Source of the DNA: Persicitalea sp963716085
GTDB taxonomy: Bacteria > Bacteroidota > Bacteroidia > Cytophagales > Spirosomataceae
Direction of reading: 5' to 3'
DNA: 64,000 nucleotides
Assembly: GCA_963716085.1 (NCBI GenBank)
Contig: OY970288.1
Coordinates: forward strand, 3,162,001 to 3,226,000
The notes under the pieces were generated by a model. That model searched no databases. It saw nothing but the letters and a program-made list of their open reading frames with translations, and was not told the DNA's origin. The first letter of the stretch is position 1; each line of letters opens with the position of its first letter. Of this stretch, positions 1 to 7,707 are shown in pieces. The position numbers and the translations under genes were made by a program.

Positions 1-927
1 AGCGATGTAGCCTTCTGAGTCGATCAACTGGGCCACCAGCCGGTACCGCTTTGGCGACTCAGGCGACCAAAGTTCTGCCTGTTCTATGTTCATTACCACC
101 CGCTGCTGTTTCTGCCCCGCCTCCAACCGTAGCGGGTATTCTGTGGTGACCAGAGGTTCTTCCGCACCCAATTCGAAAGCGCTCAGCCGCAACACGTAGT
201 CGCCGGGATCATGGATACGGGTCGTGACGGTAAAGCGCACCAGCTGATCTTCCACGATGCTCACTACACCCACACGGGTGCGCAGGCGGTTGCGCTCCAC
301 CGTTTCGAGCCAGGCGCTGCGCACGGCCCCGGTGTAGGTCTGATACCAGATACCGCCCCGCTTGTAAACGTGCGATTCTTGTTTGCCACGCGGAATTTCG
401 GCGTCCATCGTGTCGGCTATCCTGACCGTCAGCCGGTTTTCTGGTTGCAAATATTCCTCGGGTAGTTCATAAGAGAATGAAGTGTACTCGCCAAGATGCG
501 CCTCCTCGTCCTCGATAGTGCGCAAAGGATGGCCGTTGAGCCATACACGGGTTTCGTAGCCACAGGCACCAAAGGTGAGTTGAATCAGGCAAGGAACATC
601 AGTTTGGCTGCAATCGGGCGCTTTGAACGCTCGTTCGTACCAGGCAACCACCTCGTCGCGCCATCCGCCCTCGTGCTGGTGGGCCTGAGCGATGTGCTCT
701 TCGATGGAGCCGGGCCAATGCGCACTTTCCTGGTAATCGTGGCTAACGTACCAGCGTTCACGCATTCCCCGGTCGTCGGTGTCGAGGGCAAATTTCCATT
801 CGCCGTCCAGCAGCAAATAATTATTAGGCCGCAGCACGGCACGGGGCAATTCATTGACGGGTTCGGCGGTCGGAAGCTTTTCTGGGCGGCTGGCCGAAAA
901 GCTGGTATTGGGGTGTCGGGGTGTCAT
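1..927 (-). CDS. Glycoside hydrolase family 2 (5' part only)
   Basis: The first 309 codons are present; the gene runs off the left edge, so the catalytic TIM barrel is missing. Translation of the minus strand gives a GH2 sugar-binding jelly roll (about residues 25-200, with LLDGEWKFALD near residue 39, then the family-typical TRVWLNGHPL and GGIWYQTYTG) followed by the start of an immunoglobulin-like domain. No signal peptide is visible at the chosen ATG, although an upstream start in another context cannot be excluded. GH2 enzymes include beta-galactosidases, beta-glucuronidases and beta-mannosidases; substrate cannot be told without the active site. Family call is firm, specificity unknown. 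Confidence 0.85.
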   Translation of the reverse strand, partial: MTPRHPNTSFSASRPEKLPTAEPVNELPRAVLRPNNYLLLDGEWKFALDTDDRGMRERWYVSHDYQESAHWPGSIEEHIAQAHQHEGGWRDEVVAWYERAFKAPDCSQTDVPCLIQLTFGACGYETRVWLNGHPLRTIEDEEAHLGEYTSFSYELPEEYLQPENRLTVRIADTMDAEIPRGKQESHVYKRGGIWYQTYTGAVRSAWLETVERNRLRTRVGVVSIVEDQLVRFTVTTRIHDPGDYVLRLSAFELGAEEPLVTTEYPLRLEAGQKQQRVVMNIEQAELWSPESPKRYRLVAQLIDSEGYIA

Positions 928-1024
928 GTGTAGGATAAATACAGGTTTGGGGAGGTTGGTTAAAAAATTATTCCCGGCCCCGTCATTCGGAACAAACTTC
1001 TCATCATAGCCTGGAAACCCGCAA

Positions 1025-1465
1025 GTGGACATGAGCAAGCCGGGCATCCTGAATCACGACCAGTTGGTCGCTACGCTGGAAAACGCCGTTCGTGACAACC
1101 CCGGTACCACCTTCATCGCCTGCCACCTGGCCAATTGCAATTCCGACCTGGGCAAGCTGGGGCGCTTGTTCGATGCCTACCCCAACCTCTATGCCGATAT
1201 CGCGGGCCGTTTCAGTGAGTTTGCGCCAATTCCCCGCTTTACGAAAGCCTTCATAGAGAAGTACGCCAACCGCATCGTATACGGTACCGACATGGGCAGT
1301 GCTTTGGCCATGTACCGGCTGACGTTCCGCATTCTGGAATCGGCCGATGAGCATTTCTACGATCACGATTATTTCTCCTACCACTGGCCCTTACAGGGGC
1401 TCGATCTAAATAAAGCCACGCTGAAAAAGATCTATCTGGACAACGCCCGGCGAATTATGAAGTGA
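1025..1465 (+). pseudogene. Amidohydrolase (amidohydrolase_2) 3' remnant
   Basis: A 146-codon reading frame from a GTG matches only the C-terminal half of a TIM-barrel amidohydrolase: TFIACHLANC, the strand YPNLYADIAG, the late metal/active-site segment IVYGTDMG and the terminal IYLDNARRIM. The N-terminal half with the HxH metal motif is absent, and an in-frame TAG lies 18 bases upstream of the GTG, at 1007. Homology appears to continue only a few codons before the GTG (PGNPQVDM). I therefore read it as a 5'-truncated gene left by a deletion beside the divergent GH2 gene. A short active protein is unlikely. Confidence 0.65.
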
Positions 1466-1535
1466 GAAAAAGCGATAGGGGCATCATGCCAGCTATTGGG
1501 TGAAGAACAGAAACAGCCACCACGTTGCGGTGTCA

Positions 1536-3425
1536 TCACAACGCCCCGTCCTTGATCTCCTCAACTACCGCCGGATCCAGCAACGTGGACGTATCGCCCA
1601 GATTCGACGTATCGCCCTCGGCCACCTTCCGTAAAATACGCCGCATGATTTTTCCTGATCTTGTTTTAGGCAGGCCCGTCACGAACTGCACCTTATCGGG
1701 CCGGGCAATGGGGCCGATGACGCGGGTGACAGTCGCGCCGATATCCTTGCGCATCATTTCGGGTTCGTCGGGCTGGTTTTCGGTGATGACGTAGGCATAG
1801 ATGCCTTGTCCCTTGATGTCGTGCGGATAACCGACCACCGCCGACTCCACCACGCCCAGGTGCATGTTGATGGCGTTCTCGACTTCCGCCGTGCCGATGC
1901 GGTGGCCCGAAACGTTGATGACATCATCCACGCGGCCCGTGATCCGGTAGTCGCCGTCCTCGTCGCGCAGACAGCCGTCGCCGGTGAAGTACATGCCGGG
2001 GTAGGTCGAGAAGTAAGTCTTGCGGCAGCGCTCATGGTCGCCCCAGGTGGTGCGCAGCATTCCCGGCCAGGGAAATTTGATGCAAAGGTTACCGCTTACG
2101 CTATTTCCCTCGATTGTCTTTCCGTTCTCGTCCACCAACACGGGTTGAATGCCCGGCAGCGGCAGGGTGGCAAAAGTGGGCTTTTCGGGGGTCACGCCCG
2201 CGATGGAGGTAATCATCATGCCGCCCGTTTCGGTCTGCCACCAGGTATCGACCAGTGGGGTCTTGTCGTGGCCGATGTTGTGCTTGTACCATTGCCAGGC
2301 TTCCTCGTTGATGGGTTCGCCCACCGAGCCGAGTTTGGTAAGGGAGGAAAGGTCGTGGTCTTTCACGTACTGCAGCCCAAAACTCATCAAGGCCCGAATC
2401 GCCGTAGGGGCGGTGTAGAGAATATTGACCTTGTGCTTTTCGGTAATTTCCCAGAAACGCCCGGCGTCGGGGTAGGTCGGTACGCCCTCAAACATCAACG
2501 AAGTGGCTCCGTAGCAAAGCGGACCGTAGACGATGTAGCTGTGACCCGTGATCCAGCCAATGTCGGCGGTGCAGAAATGCACCTCGCCCGGCTGGTACTG
2601 GAACACGTTGGCAAAGGTGTAAGTGGCGTACACCATGTAGCCGCCGCAGGTATGCACGACGCCCTTGGGCTTACCCGTGGAGCCGGAGGTGTAGAGAATA
2701 AATAGCGGATCTTCGGCGTCCATTTCCTCGGCGGGGCAGTCGGCGTCCACGTACTTTACCTCCTCTTCCCACCAGTGATCGCGTCCTTTGAGCATCGAGA
2801 TGGGCGTGCGGGTGCGGGTCATTACCAAGACGTCCTTCACCGTCGTGCATTTTTCCAGTGCATCGTCCACGGTTTCTTTCATCGGAATCGTCTTCTGCCC
2901 CCGGAAGGCCCCGTCGGAGGTGATGACCATCGTGCAGGCGGCGTCGTTGATGCGGTCGGCAATGGCGCGGGCCGAAAAGCCACCAAACACCACCGAGTGA
3001 ATGGCCCCGATGCGGGCGCAGGCCAGCACCGCAATGGCCAGCTCCGGTACCATCGGCAGGTATACACACACGCGATCGCCTTTCTTGACGCCGTATTTTT
3101 TCAGCACGTTGGCAAAGCGGCAAACGCGGCGGTGCAATTGGCTGTACGTAATGGTGACTGCCTGCTCATCGGGTTCGTTGGGTTCCCAAATCAGCGCCGC
3201 CTGCTCGCCACGCTCGGCCAGGTGGCGATCCAGCGCGTTTTCGGTGATATTTAGTTTGGCACCCTTGAACCACTCGATCTTCGGCTCGTCGAAGTTCCAG
3301 TCCAGGACTTTATCCCAAGGCTTCCGCCACTGGAAATTGCCGGCTATTTTGCCCCAGAATCCTTCGGGATCGTTGATACTTTGGTCGTAGGCGGCTTGGT
3401 ATTCTTGGAGGGTGGTCGTTTTCAT
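1536..3425 (-). CDS. acs: Acetyl-CoA synthetase (AMP-forming)
   Basis: This 629-residue protein activates acetate to acetyl-CoA via acetyl-AMP. It has the N-terminal ACAS domain, the ANL-superfamily loop YTSGSTGKPKGVVH (about residue 245), the core motif TWWQTETGG, TGDGCLRDEDGDYRITGR, and the C-terminal catalytic lysine in LPKTRSGKIMRR (Lys592), the usual site of regulatory lysine acetylation. Length is slightly below the common 650. It stands alone, with about 155 bp of AT-rich leader before the next gene. Cytoplasmic; lets the cell use acetate as carbon source and recycle acetate. Confidence 0.95.
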   Translation of the reverse strand: MKTTTLQEYQAAYDQSINDPEGFWGKIAGNFQWRKPWDKVLDWNFDEPKIEWFKGAKLNITENALDRHLAERGEQAALIWEPNEPDEQAVTITYSQLHRRVCRFANVLKKYGVKKGDRVCVYLPMVPELAIAVLACARIGAIHSVVFGGFSARAIADRINDAACTMVITSDGAFRGQKTIPMKETVDDALEKCTTVKDVLVMTRTRTPISMLKGRDHWWEEEVKYVDADCPAEEMDAEDPLFILYTSGSTGKPKGVVHTCGGYMVYATYTFANVFQYQPGEVHFCTADIGWITGHSYIVYGPLCYGATSLMFEGVPTYPDAGRFWEITEKHKVNILYTAPTAIRALMSFGLQYVKDHDLSSLTKLGSVGEPINEEAWQWYKHNIGHDKTPLVDTWWQTETGGMMITSIAGVTPEKPTFATLPLPGIQPVLVDENGKTIEGNSVSGNLCIKFPWPGMLRTTWGDHERCRKTYFSTYPGMYFTGDGCLRDEDGDYRITGRVDDVINVSGHRIGTAEVENAINMHLGVVESAVVGYPHDIKGQGIYAYVITENQPDEPEMMRKDIGATVTRVIGPIARPDKVQFVTGLPKTRSGKIMRRILRKVAEGDTSNLGDTSTLLDPAVVEEIKDGAL

Positions 3426-3573
3426 GTGGGATGCAGGATTTGGGGGTAAGGCCGGAAGCTATATCGGCCCTGGTTCTGGGTTTATATCTCAAAAATTGGG
3501 AAAATATACGAAAAGATTGCCCGATTCAAGCCATTGGCTCCGAAACCAGGCGCAGCCTTATGCCGTTATCTAG

Positions 3574-3604
3574 TTGATTTTGAATGAATGACGGGGTATC
3601 TTTG
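3574..3604 (+). promoter_or_regulatory. Bacteroidota-type promoter
   Basis: TTG at 3574-3576, a 20-bp spacer, then TATCTTTG at 3597-3604, a perfect match to the TAnnTTTG -7 element of Bacteroidota. It lies 18 bp before the ATG at 3623 and decides that start over the in-frame ATG at 3584, which falls inside the promoter. Confidence 0.65.
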
Positions 3605-3622
3605 GGAGAAAAAACGGAAATT

Positions 3623-3817
3623 ATGGAAACGATAGAGAAACAAAAGGTACAGGAAACGGAGACAGTGAGCAAAGGAATACTCTTTTGCCGGAAACTGATG
3701 GCCTCGAAGATACAGATGCAGAAGGAAGCCGAACAGGATATGCAGGATCCCAGAATTCAGGCTATTATCCAGAAACAGATAGAGCATCTAAAAAATGAAG
3801 CAAAGGGAACCGTATAG
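3623..3817 (+). CDS. Small charged helical protein, unknown function
   Basis: A 64-residue, Glu/Lys/Gln-rich protein predicted to be largely alpha-helical (METIEKQKVQETETVSKG then a helix with MQKEAEQDMQD). No recognised domain, no signal peptide, no membrane segment. The start is set by the promoter directly upstream; the longer 77-codon frame from 3584 would begin within the promoter. It faces the convergent restriction-modification pair. I do not recognise a family. It could be a small regulatory or antitoxin-like protein, but nothing in the sequence proves this. Confidence 0.5.
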   Translation: METIEKQKVQETETVSKGILFCRKLMASKIQMQKEAEQDMQDPRIQAIIQKQIEHLKNEAKGTV

Positions 3818-3897
3818 ATTTGACTTCGTCGGCGGAAAAGATAACACTTATACCTTTCTATAACGCAACGAAGGACAACTGGAGTAGCGAATGGTTC

Positions 3898-4494
3898 TCA
3901 CTTCTTCAAAAGTTCATCTGCTTGATTCGGGAATTTCTGAATCAGCCAATTCAGCACGTCAAGCTGATCTTTTGCAGGCGCTCTCCTCACCTGCGCAATG
4001 AGTTTAATTGCTTCGGGCCGATTAAGTGTGAGGTTTGATGCACCTTCATTACAAACCGAACAAATCGCCCTCAAATTGTTCGGTTCATCCGTTCCACCCA
4101 TCGACTTGTCGATGACATGGCCGATGTGAAGCCGGGTTTTCCTACCGCTATCGTAAGGATGAATCTCTCCGGCGGCAGCGCCACACATTTGGCAAGTGAA
4201 GCCATTTCTGTCAAGAACAAAGGCCCTCGTCTCCTTTGAGACGCCTCGTTCAAAAGCTGGAAGTGGCTTTAAATCTACGAGTAGATATTGACCTGGCTTT
4301 AGTTCGCTGCGATCGTTGTGGGTGAGAATATTGAAACCCTCCTCGTTCCTGAGTTCCCGCACTCGCCTGGCCCATTCGCTCGTTCCAGCCACCTCTCGCA
4401 GTGTATCCGAATCGAGTATTACACCGACATTCTCAGAAAAGAAATCTCTGAGCTTTGCCCTCGACCCTTTGCCTTTTGGAGCTTTACTTGCCAC
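3898..4494 (-). CDS. HNH endonuclease, likely type II restriction enzyme
   Basis: A 198-residue protein with an N-terminal winged-helix-like domain (about 10-75) and a C-terminal HNH nuclease domain (about 88-160). Visible elements are the zinc pair CQMCG and CSVCN, the HNH core GHVIDKSMGGTDEPNNL with its catalytic His, and the Asn of NNL. Its ATG overlaps the end of the upstream cytosine methyltransferase by 11 bp, so the two are almost certainly co-translated; such pairing with a C5 methyltransferase is typical of type II restriction-modification. The N-terminal domain may provide site recognition. Target sequence cannot be read from the sequence. Confidence 0.8.
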   Translation of the reverse strand: MASKAPKGKGSRAKLRDFFSENVGVILDSDTLREVAGTSEWARRVRELRNEEGFNILTHNDRSELKPGQYLLVDLKPLPAFERGVSKETRAFVLDRNGFTCQMCGAAAGEIHPYDSGRKTRLHIGHVIDKSMGGTDEPNNLRAICSVCNEGASNLTLNRPEAIKLIAQVRRAPAKDQLDVLNWLIQKFPNQADELLKK

Positions 4495-5527
4495 GATTCA
4501 ATGCTTTTATGATTGATTTCCCGACTGCCTCGGCGACTGGCGGCGGAAACGCATTGCCCACTTGACGGTAGGCAGGCGTCTTTTTTCCGACGAATTCCCA
4601 TTCTTCGGGAAAGCCCTGCACTAGTGCGGTCATATTCAAAGTGAGTCTCGGATTTCCCCGAAAGCCGTTCACGGGCGGCTGATTGGCAAGTCCTTTACCA
4701 TCTACTCCTAATTCGGCCCAGGCTTTTTTAGCCCTCGTTGGGCCAAGGTCGGCCCCGCCGTGCTTTTTGGATCCCCCGACCAAAGTCGGGGCGATTCTGT
4801 CGGCTCGCTGTTTCCATTCATCCACGCTTTCCCATCCCAGCGAAGCCATTTCTTTGTAAAGCAATTCCCCGATGGACTTTGGTTGGGTAGTATTTCTCTT
4901 AGGCCACTTGAAGTGAGGGGCAAATTCCTTTTTTAATCCGACCAGGATAGCTCTGGGGCGGAGCTGAGATACGCCGTAATCCGAAGAATTGAGCAGTTGC
5001 CAGTAGCATTCGTAGCCTAATTCACCCAAGCTGCGCAAGATGTGCGCCCGGTAGCTCTTGAATTTGGGATCTAATATTCCACGTACATTTTCGAGGAGTA
5101 CAGCGTTGGGATTACACTCTTTGGCTATTCGCAGAGCCTGCGGGAACAAGTCCCGGTCATCTGATTCTCCCAATTGCTTACCAGCGATCGAGAAGGGTGG
5201 GCAAGGAACCCCACCCGCCAGCAAATCGACCTGACCCTTGAAATTTATGGCGCTAAATTCTTTGACGTCATTTTCAACTACATTCCACTCTGGCCTATTT
5301 TGACGCAAAGTCTCGCAGGCCAAGTGTTCAATCTCGACTAAAGCAATGTGTTCAAAGCCAGCCCTTTCTAACCCAAGTGCTTGCCCACCGGCTCCGGCAC
5401 AAATTTCTAGCGATGTAAAGCTCTGCTCGATTACGGCTTTTTTCACAACTGATGCGTTTCGTAAAACTTTCAAGCTTAAATCTACAAATGTTTGGGCAAT
5501 TATTGGAAATCCTCTTTTGCTAGACAT
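4484..5527 (-). CDS. DNA (cytosine-5) methyltransferase
   Basis: A 347-residue C5-cytosine methyltransferase. Motif I is SLEICAGAGGQALGLERAGF (about 39-58), the catalytic Cys109 sits in GGVPCPPFS (motif IV), motif VI is ENVRG (146-150), motif VIII is QLRPRAILVG, and motif X is RQVGNAFPPPVA. The variable target-recognition region lies between VIII and X. The open frame extends to 5866, but that part overlaps the symporter and lacks homology; the ATG at 5527 (MSSKRG) lies 38 bp downstream of the symporter stop and is the sensible start. It modifies the cognate site and protects host DNA from the overlapping HNH nuclease gene. Confidence 0.9.
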   Translation of the reverse strand: MSSKRGFPIIAQTFVDLSLKVLRNASVVKKAVIEQSFTSLEICAGAGGQALGLERAGFEHIALVEIEHLACETLRQNRPEWNVVENDVKEFSAINFKGQVDLLAGGVPCPPFSIAGKQLGESDDRDLFPQALRIAKECNPNAVLLENVRGILDPKFKSYRAHILRSLGELGYECYWQLLNSSDYGVSQLRPRAILVGLKKEFAPHFKWPKRNTTQPKSIGELLYKEMASLGWESVDEWKQRADRIAPTLVGGSKKHGGADLGPTRAKKAWAELGVDGKGLANQPPVNGFRGNPRLTLNMTALVQGFPEEWEFVGKKTPAYRQVGNAFPPPVAEAVGKSIIKALNRGK

Positions 5528-5565
5528 TGGTAAAACGATGGCAACGGATCGCTTTCTGAACCAAA

Positions 5566-7263
5566 TCAAACCTCCACTTCCCCCCGCTGCGGCCAAATCT
5601 GCTCGATGACCCAGGCGAAACCAATCACCAACGCGCAGCCGATCAAATTCAACCACAGAAAGGCCGTCAGATCCTGCCAGTAGCTTAATACTACAAAAAA
5701 CTCCCCGATTACCGCGCCCCAGAACACGGCCCGGCTGCCGATGGATTTGAAGTAAAAGGCTACTAGAAAAACGCCCAGGATCACCCCGTAGAAAAGCGAC
5801 CCCAGCACGTTTACGGCCTCGATCATACTCCCCAGCCGACTGGCGTACTGGGCCACAATGATGCAAAATACTCCCCAGCCAAAAGTCGCCCAGCGGGATG
5901 CGTTCACGTAATATCTATCGGAGCCGTCTTTACTGACCTGGCGCTTAAATATATCCACAATCGTAGTGGAAGCCAGTGAATTGAAAGCTGAGGCTACCGA
6001 ACCCATCGAAGCGAGCAGAATGACGGCAATCAACAGACCGACTAAGCCCGCCGGGAGGTAGTCGATGACGAAGCGCAAGAAGATGTAGTTGACGTCATTG
6101 GTTTCTTCGCCGTTGGCTTTTGAAATCAAATCCTGCGCTTCCTGGCGCACGGCCTGCACCTTTTCCTCAGTGGCTCCCAGATAAGTACGCTCGCGTTCCA
6201 CGGCGGCTTCGTCGTCGTTATCCAGCGCTTCGGTCAGGGCCAGCACGTGGGGGCGCTTCTCACTTTGCAGGGCGGCGTGGCGGTCTTCCAATTTTTGGTA
6301 TTCCGGCGCGTATTCAGTCGCCATTACCTGCTCGACCTTCACCTGATTGAAGAACATCGGCGGGGTAGTGAACTGGTAAAAGGCGAATACAAGTGCTCCC
6401 ACCATCAGGATGAGAAACTGCATGGGTATTTTCAGTAGACCATTCATCGCCAACCCCAGGCGGCTTTGCCCTACCGAACTACCCGTGAGGTAGCGGCCCA
6501 CCTGCGACTGGTCGGTGCCGAAGTAGGATAACTGCAAAAAGAAGCCGCCGATGATGCCTGACCAGACATTATAACGGTTGTTGAGGTCGAAGGTGAAGTC
6601 GATGACGTTGGTCTTGCCCATCTTACCCGCCACGTGCAGGGCGTCGGTGAAAGAGACATCGTCGGGCAGCAGCTTCACGACCGTAAAGCCCGCGATGACC
6701 ATGCCCAGCGTAACGATGCCCATCTGCTGCAAGTGCGAGTGTGATACAGCCTTGGCTCCTCCCGTGACGGTGTAAAGCATCACCAAGCCGCCCGAAATAA
6801 TATTGGTCCACATGATGTCCCAGCCCAAAATGGCCGACAGAATGATGGAAGGCGCGTAGATGGAAAGCCCGGTCGAAAGCCCGCGTTGTAATAAGAAAAG
6901 GCCCGCCGTCAGGCTCCGGGTGCGGAGGTCGAAGCGGCCTTCCAGGTATTCGTAGGCGGTAAAAACGTTGAGCTTGTGGAACTTCGGCACGAACGTAATG
7001 CACAACACGATCATGGCAAAGGGCAGTCCGAAATAGAACTGCACGAAGCGCATTCCGTCGGTGTAGGCCTGTCCCGGTGCCGACAAAAACGTGATCGCGC
7101 TCGCTTGCGTGGCCATCAGCGACAACGTCACATGGTACCACGGCAGCGAGCGGTCGGCCAGCAGGTAGTCGTTGATATTTTTGTTCTCGCGGCTTTTGTA
7201 GATGCCGTAACCCACGATAAACGTAAGCGACAACGCCAGCACGATCCAGTCGAGATAACTCAT
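5566..7263 (-). CDS. Sodium:solute symporter (SSS family)
   Basis: A 565-residue inner-membrane transporter with about 13 hydrophobic segments. Family landmarks are the N-terminal LADRSLPWYHVTLSL followed by TQASAITFLSAPGQAY, and GTDQSQVGRYLTG. A hydrophilic, Glu/Ala-rich insert of roughly 75 residues (about 315-390) sits between membrane segments and is longer than in classical SSS proteins. Its ATG overlaps the stop of the small membrane protein gene by 4 bp (ATGA), so the two are translationally coupled. The substrate is unknown; a sugar or sugar acid would fit the nearby glycosidase and hybrid sensor, but that is inference. Confidence 0.9.
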   Translation of the reverse strand: MSYLDWIVLALSLTFIVGYGIYKSRENKNINDYLLADRSLPWYHVTLSLMATQASAITFLSAPGQAYTDGMRFVQFYFGLPFAMIVLCITFVPKFHKLNVFTAYEYLEGRFDLRTRSLTAGLFLLQRGLSTGLSIYAPSIILSAILGWDIMWTNIISGGLVMLYTVTGGAKAVSHSHLQQMGIVTLGMVIAGFTVVKLLPDDVSFTDALHVAGKMGKTNVIDFTFDLNNRYNVWSGIIGGFFLQLSYFGTDQSQVGRYLTGSSVGQSRLGLAMNGLLKIPMQFLILMVGALVFAFYQFTTPPMFFNQVKVEQVMATEYAPEYQKLEDRHAALQSEKRPHVLALTEALDNDDEAAVERERTYLGATEEKVQAVRQEAQDLISKANGEETNDVNYIFLRFVIDYLPAGLVGLLIAVILLASMGSVASAFNSLASTTIVDIFKRQVSKDGSDRYYVNASRWATFGWGVFCIIVAQYASRLGSMIEAVNVLGSLFYGVILGVFLVAFYFKSIGSRAVFWGAVIGEFFVVLSYWQDLTAFLWLNLIGCALVIGFAWVIEQIWPQRGEVEV

Positions 7264-7391
7264 TGGAAATGAATCATGAAGGCGTAAAAAAGAACAATCA
7301 GCAGCAGCAGAACGCCAGTGATAATGGCGTACATCTGCCGCCAGGTCTTGACAAATGGCGGCAGTCCTTCGTTCTTGTCGGGTAAGGGCAT
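7260..7391 (-). CDS. 43-residue membrane protein coupled to symporter
   Basis: A short frame encodes MPLPDKNEGLPPFVKTWRQM followed by one long hydrophobic helix (YAIITGVLLLLIVLFYAFMI) and stops in the ATGA that starts the symporter. The tight overlap, the amphipathic N-terminus and the single membrane segment indicate a real accessory protein, comparable in position to the small DUF485/DUF4212-type partners of other SSS transporters, though I cannot assign it to those families by sequence. Likely role: assembly or regulation of the symporter. Confidence 0.75.
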   Translation of the reverse strand: MPLPDKNEGLPPFVKTWRQMYAIITGVLLLLIVLFYAFMIHFQ

Positions 7392-7513
7392 GAGGTAGGG
7401 TTGTGTTGGCTAAGAACGAATGTAACGCTGTGACGTTGCTTCGACTATGAGCAAAAATAGAACCCTTTTTGGAATGTAGGGGAAATTTCTTGGAATTAGT
7501 GGACTGCTGGTGG

Positions 7514-7573
7514 TTATCCCACTACTTCGCTCGACTTAAAGGACAGAAACCGAATGCGCTTGCCGCTGATCCC
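7514..7573 (-). pseudogene. C-terminal remnant of a molybdenum hydroxylase gene
   Basis: The minus strand reads GISGKRIRFLSFKSSEVVG then TAA. This aligns without gaps to the last 19 codons of the molybdopterin subunit at 20082-22298, which ends ASGKRIRHLPVRSSDVVG. Nothing upstream on that strand continues the homology, so about 19 codons of a second, now deleted, paralogue remain. The break coincides with the start of a 23-bp repeat. Confidence 0.6.
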
Positions 7574-7594
7574 TACCGAATAATAAAAAGTTTG
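7572..7594. repeat. 23-bp repeat, copy 1 (before hybrid sensor)
   Basis: The segment starting CCTACCGAATAATAAAAAG and ending GTTTG matches 12035-12057 at 22 of 23 positions. The two copies stand upstream of the hybrid sensor and of the first AraC gene. It could be a shared operator or promoter element, or a recombination scar next to the hydroxylase remnant. The rest of 7392-7707 shows no gene. Confidence 0.5.
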
Positions 7595-7707
7595 CGTCAA
7601 TATCCAGTTTCATCCAACCAGAACCACATGAGACCCAACAAATTGCCCTATATTGACTAGCGACCTACCTCTGCCCTCCCACTCATAAGGAAAGCCAAGT
7701 CTGATCA

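Noticed and set aside
1806..2705. 299-codon plus-strand frame
   Set aside because: It lies opposite the acetyl-CoA synthetase coding region; composition is that of an antisense shadow.
5528..5866. Extension of the cytosine methyltransferase frame by 113 codons
   Set aside because: It overlaps the end of the symporter in another frame, lacks methyltransferase homology and a good start; the ATG at 5527 gives a standard N-terminus.
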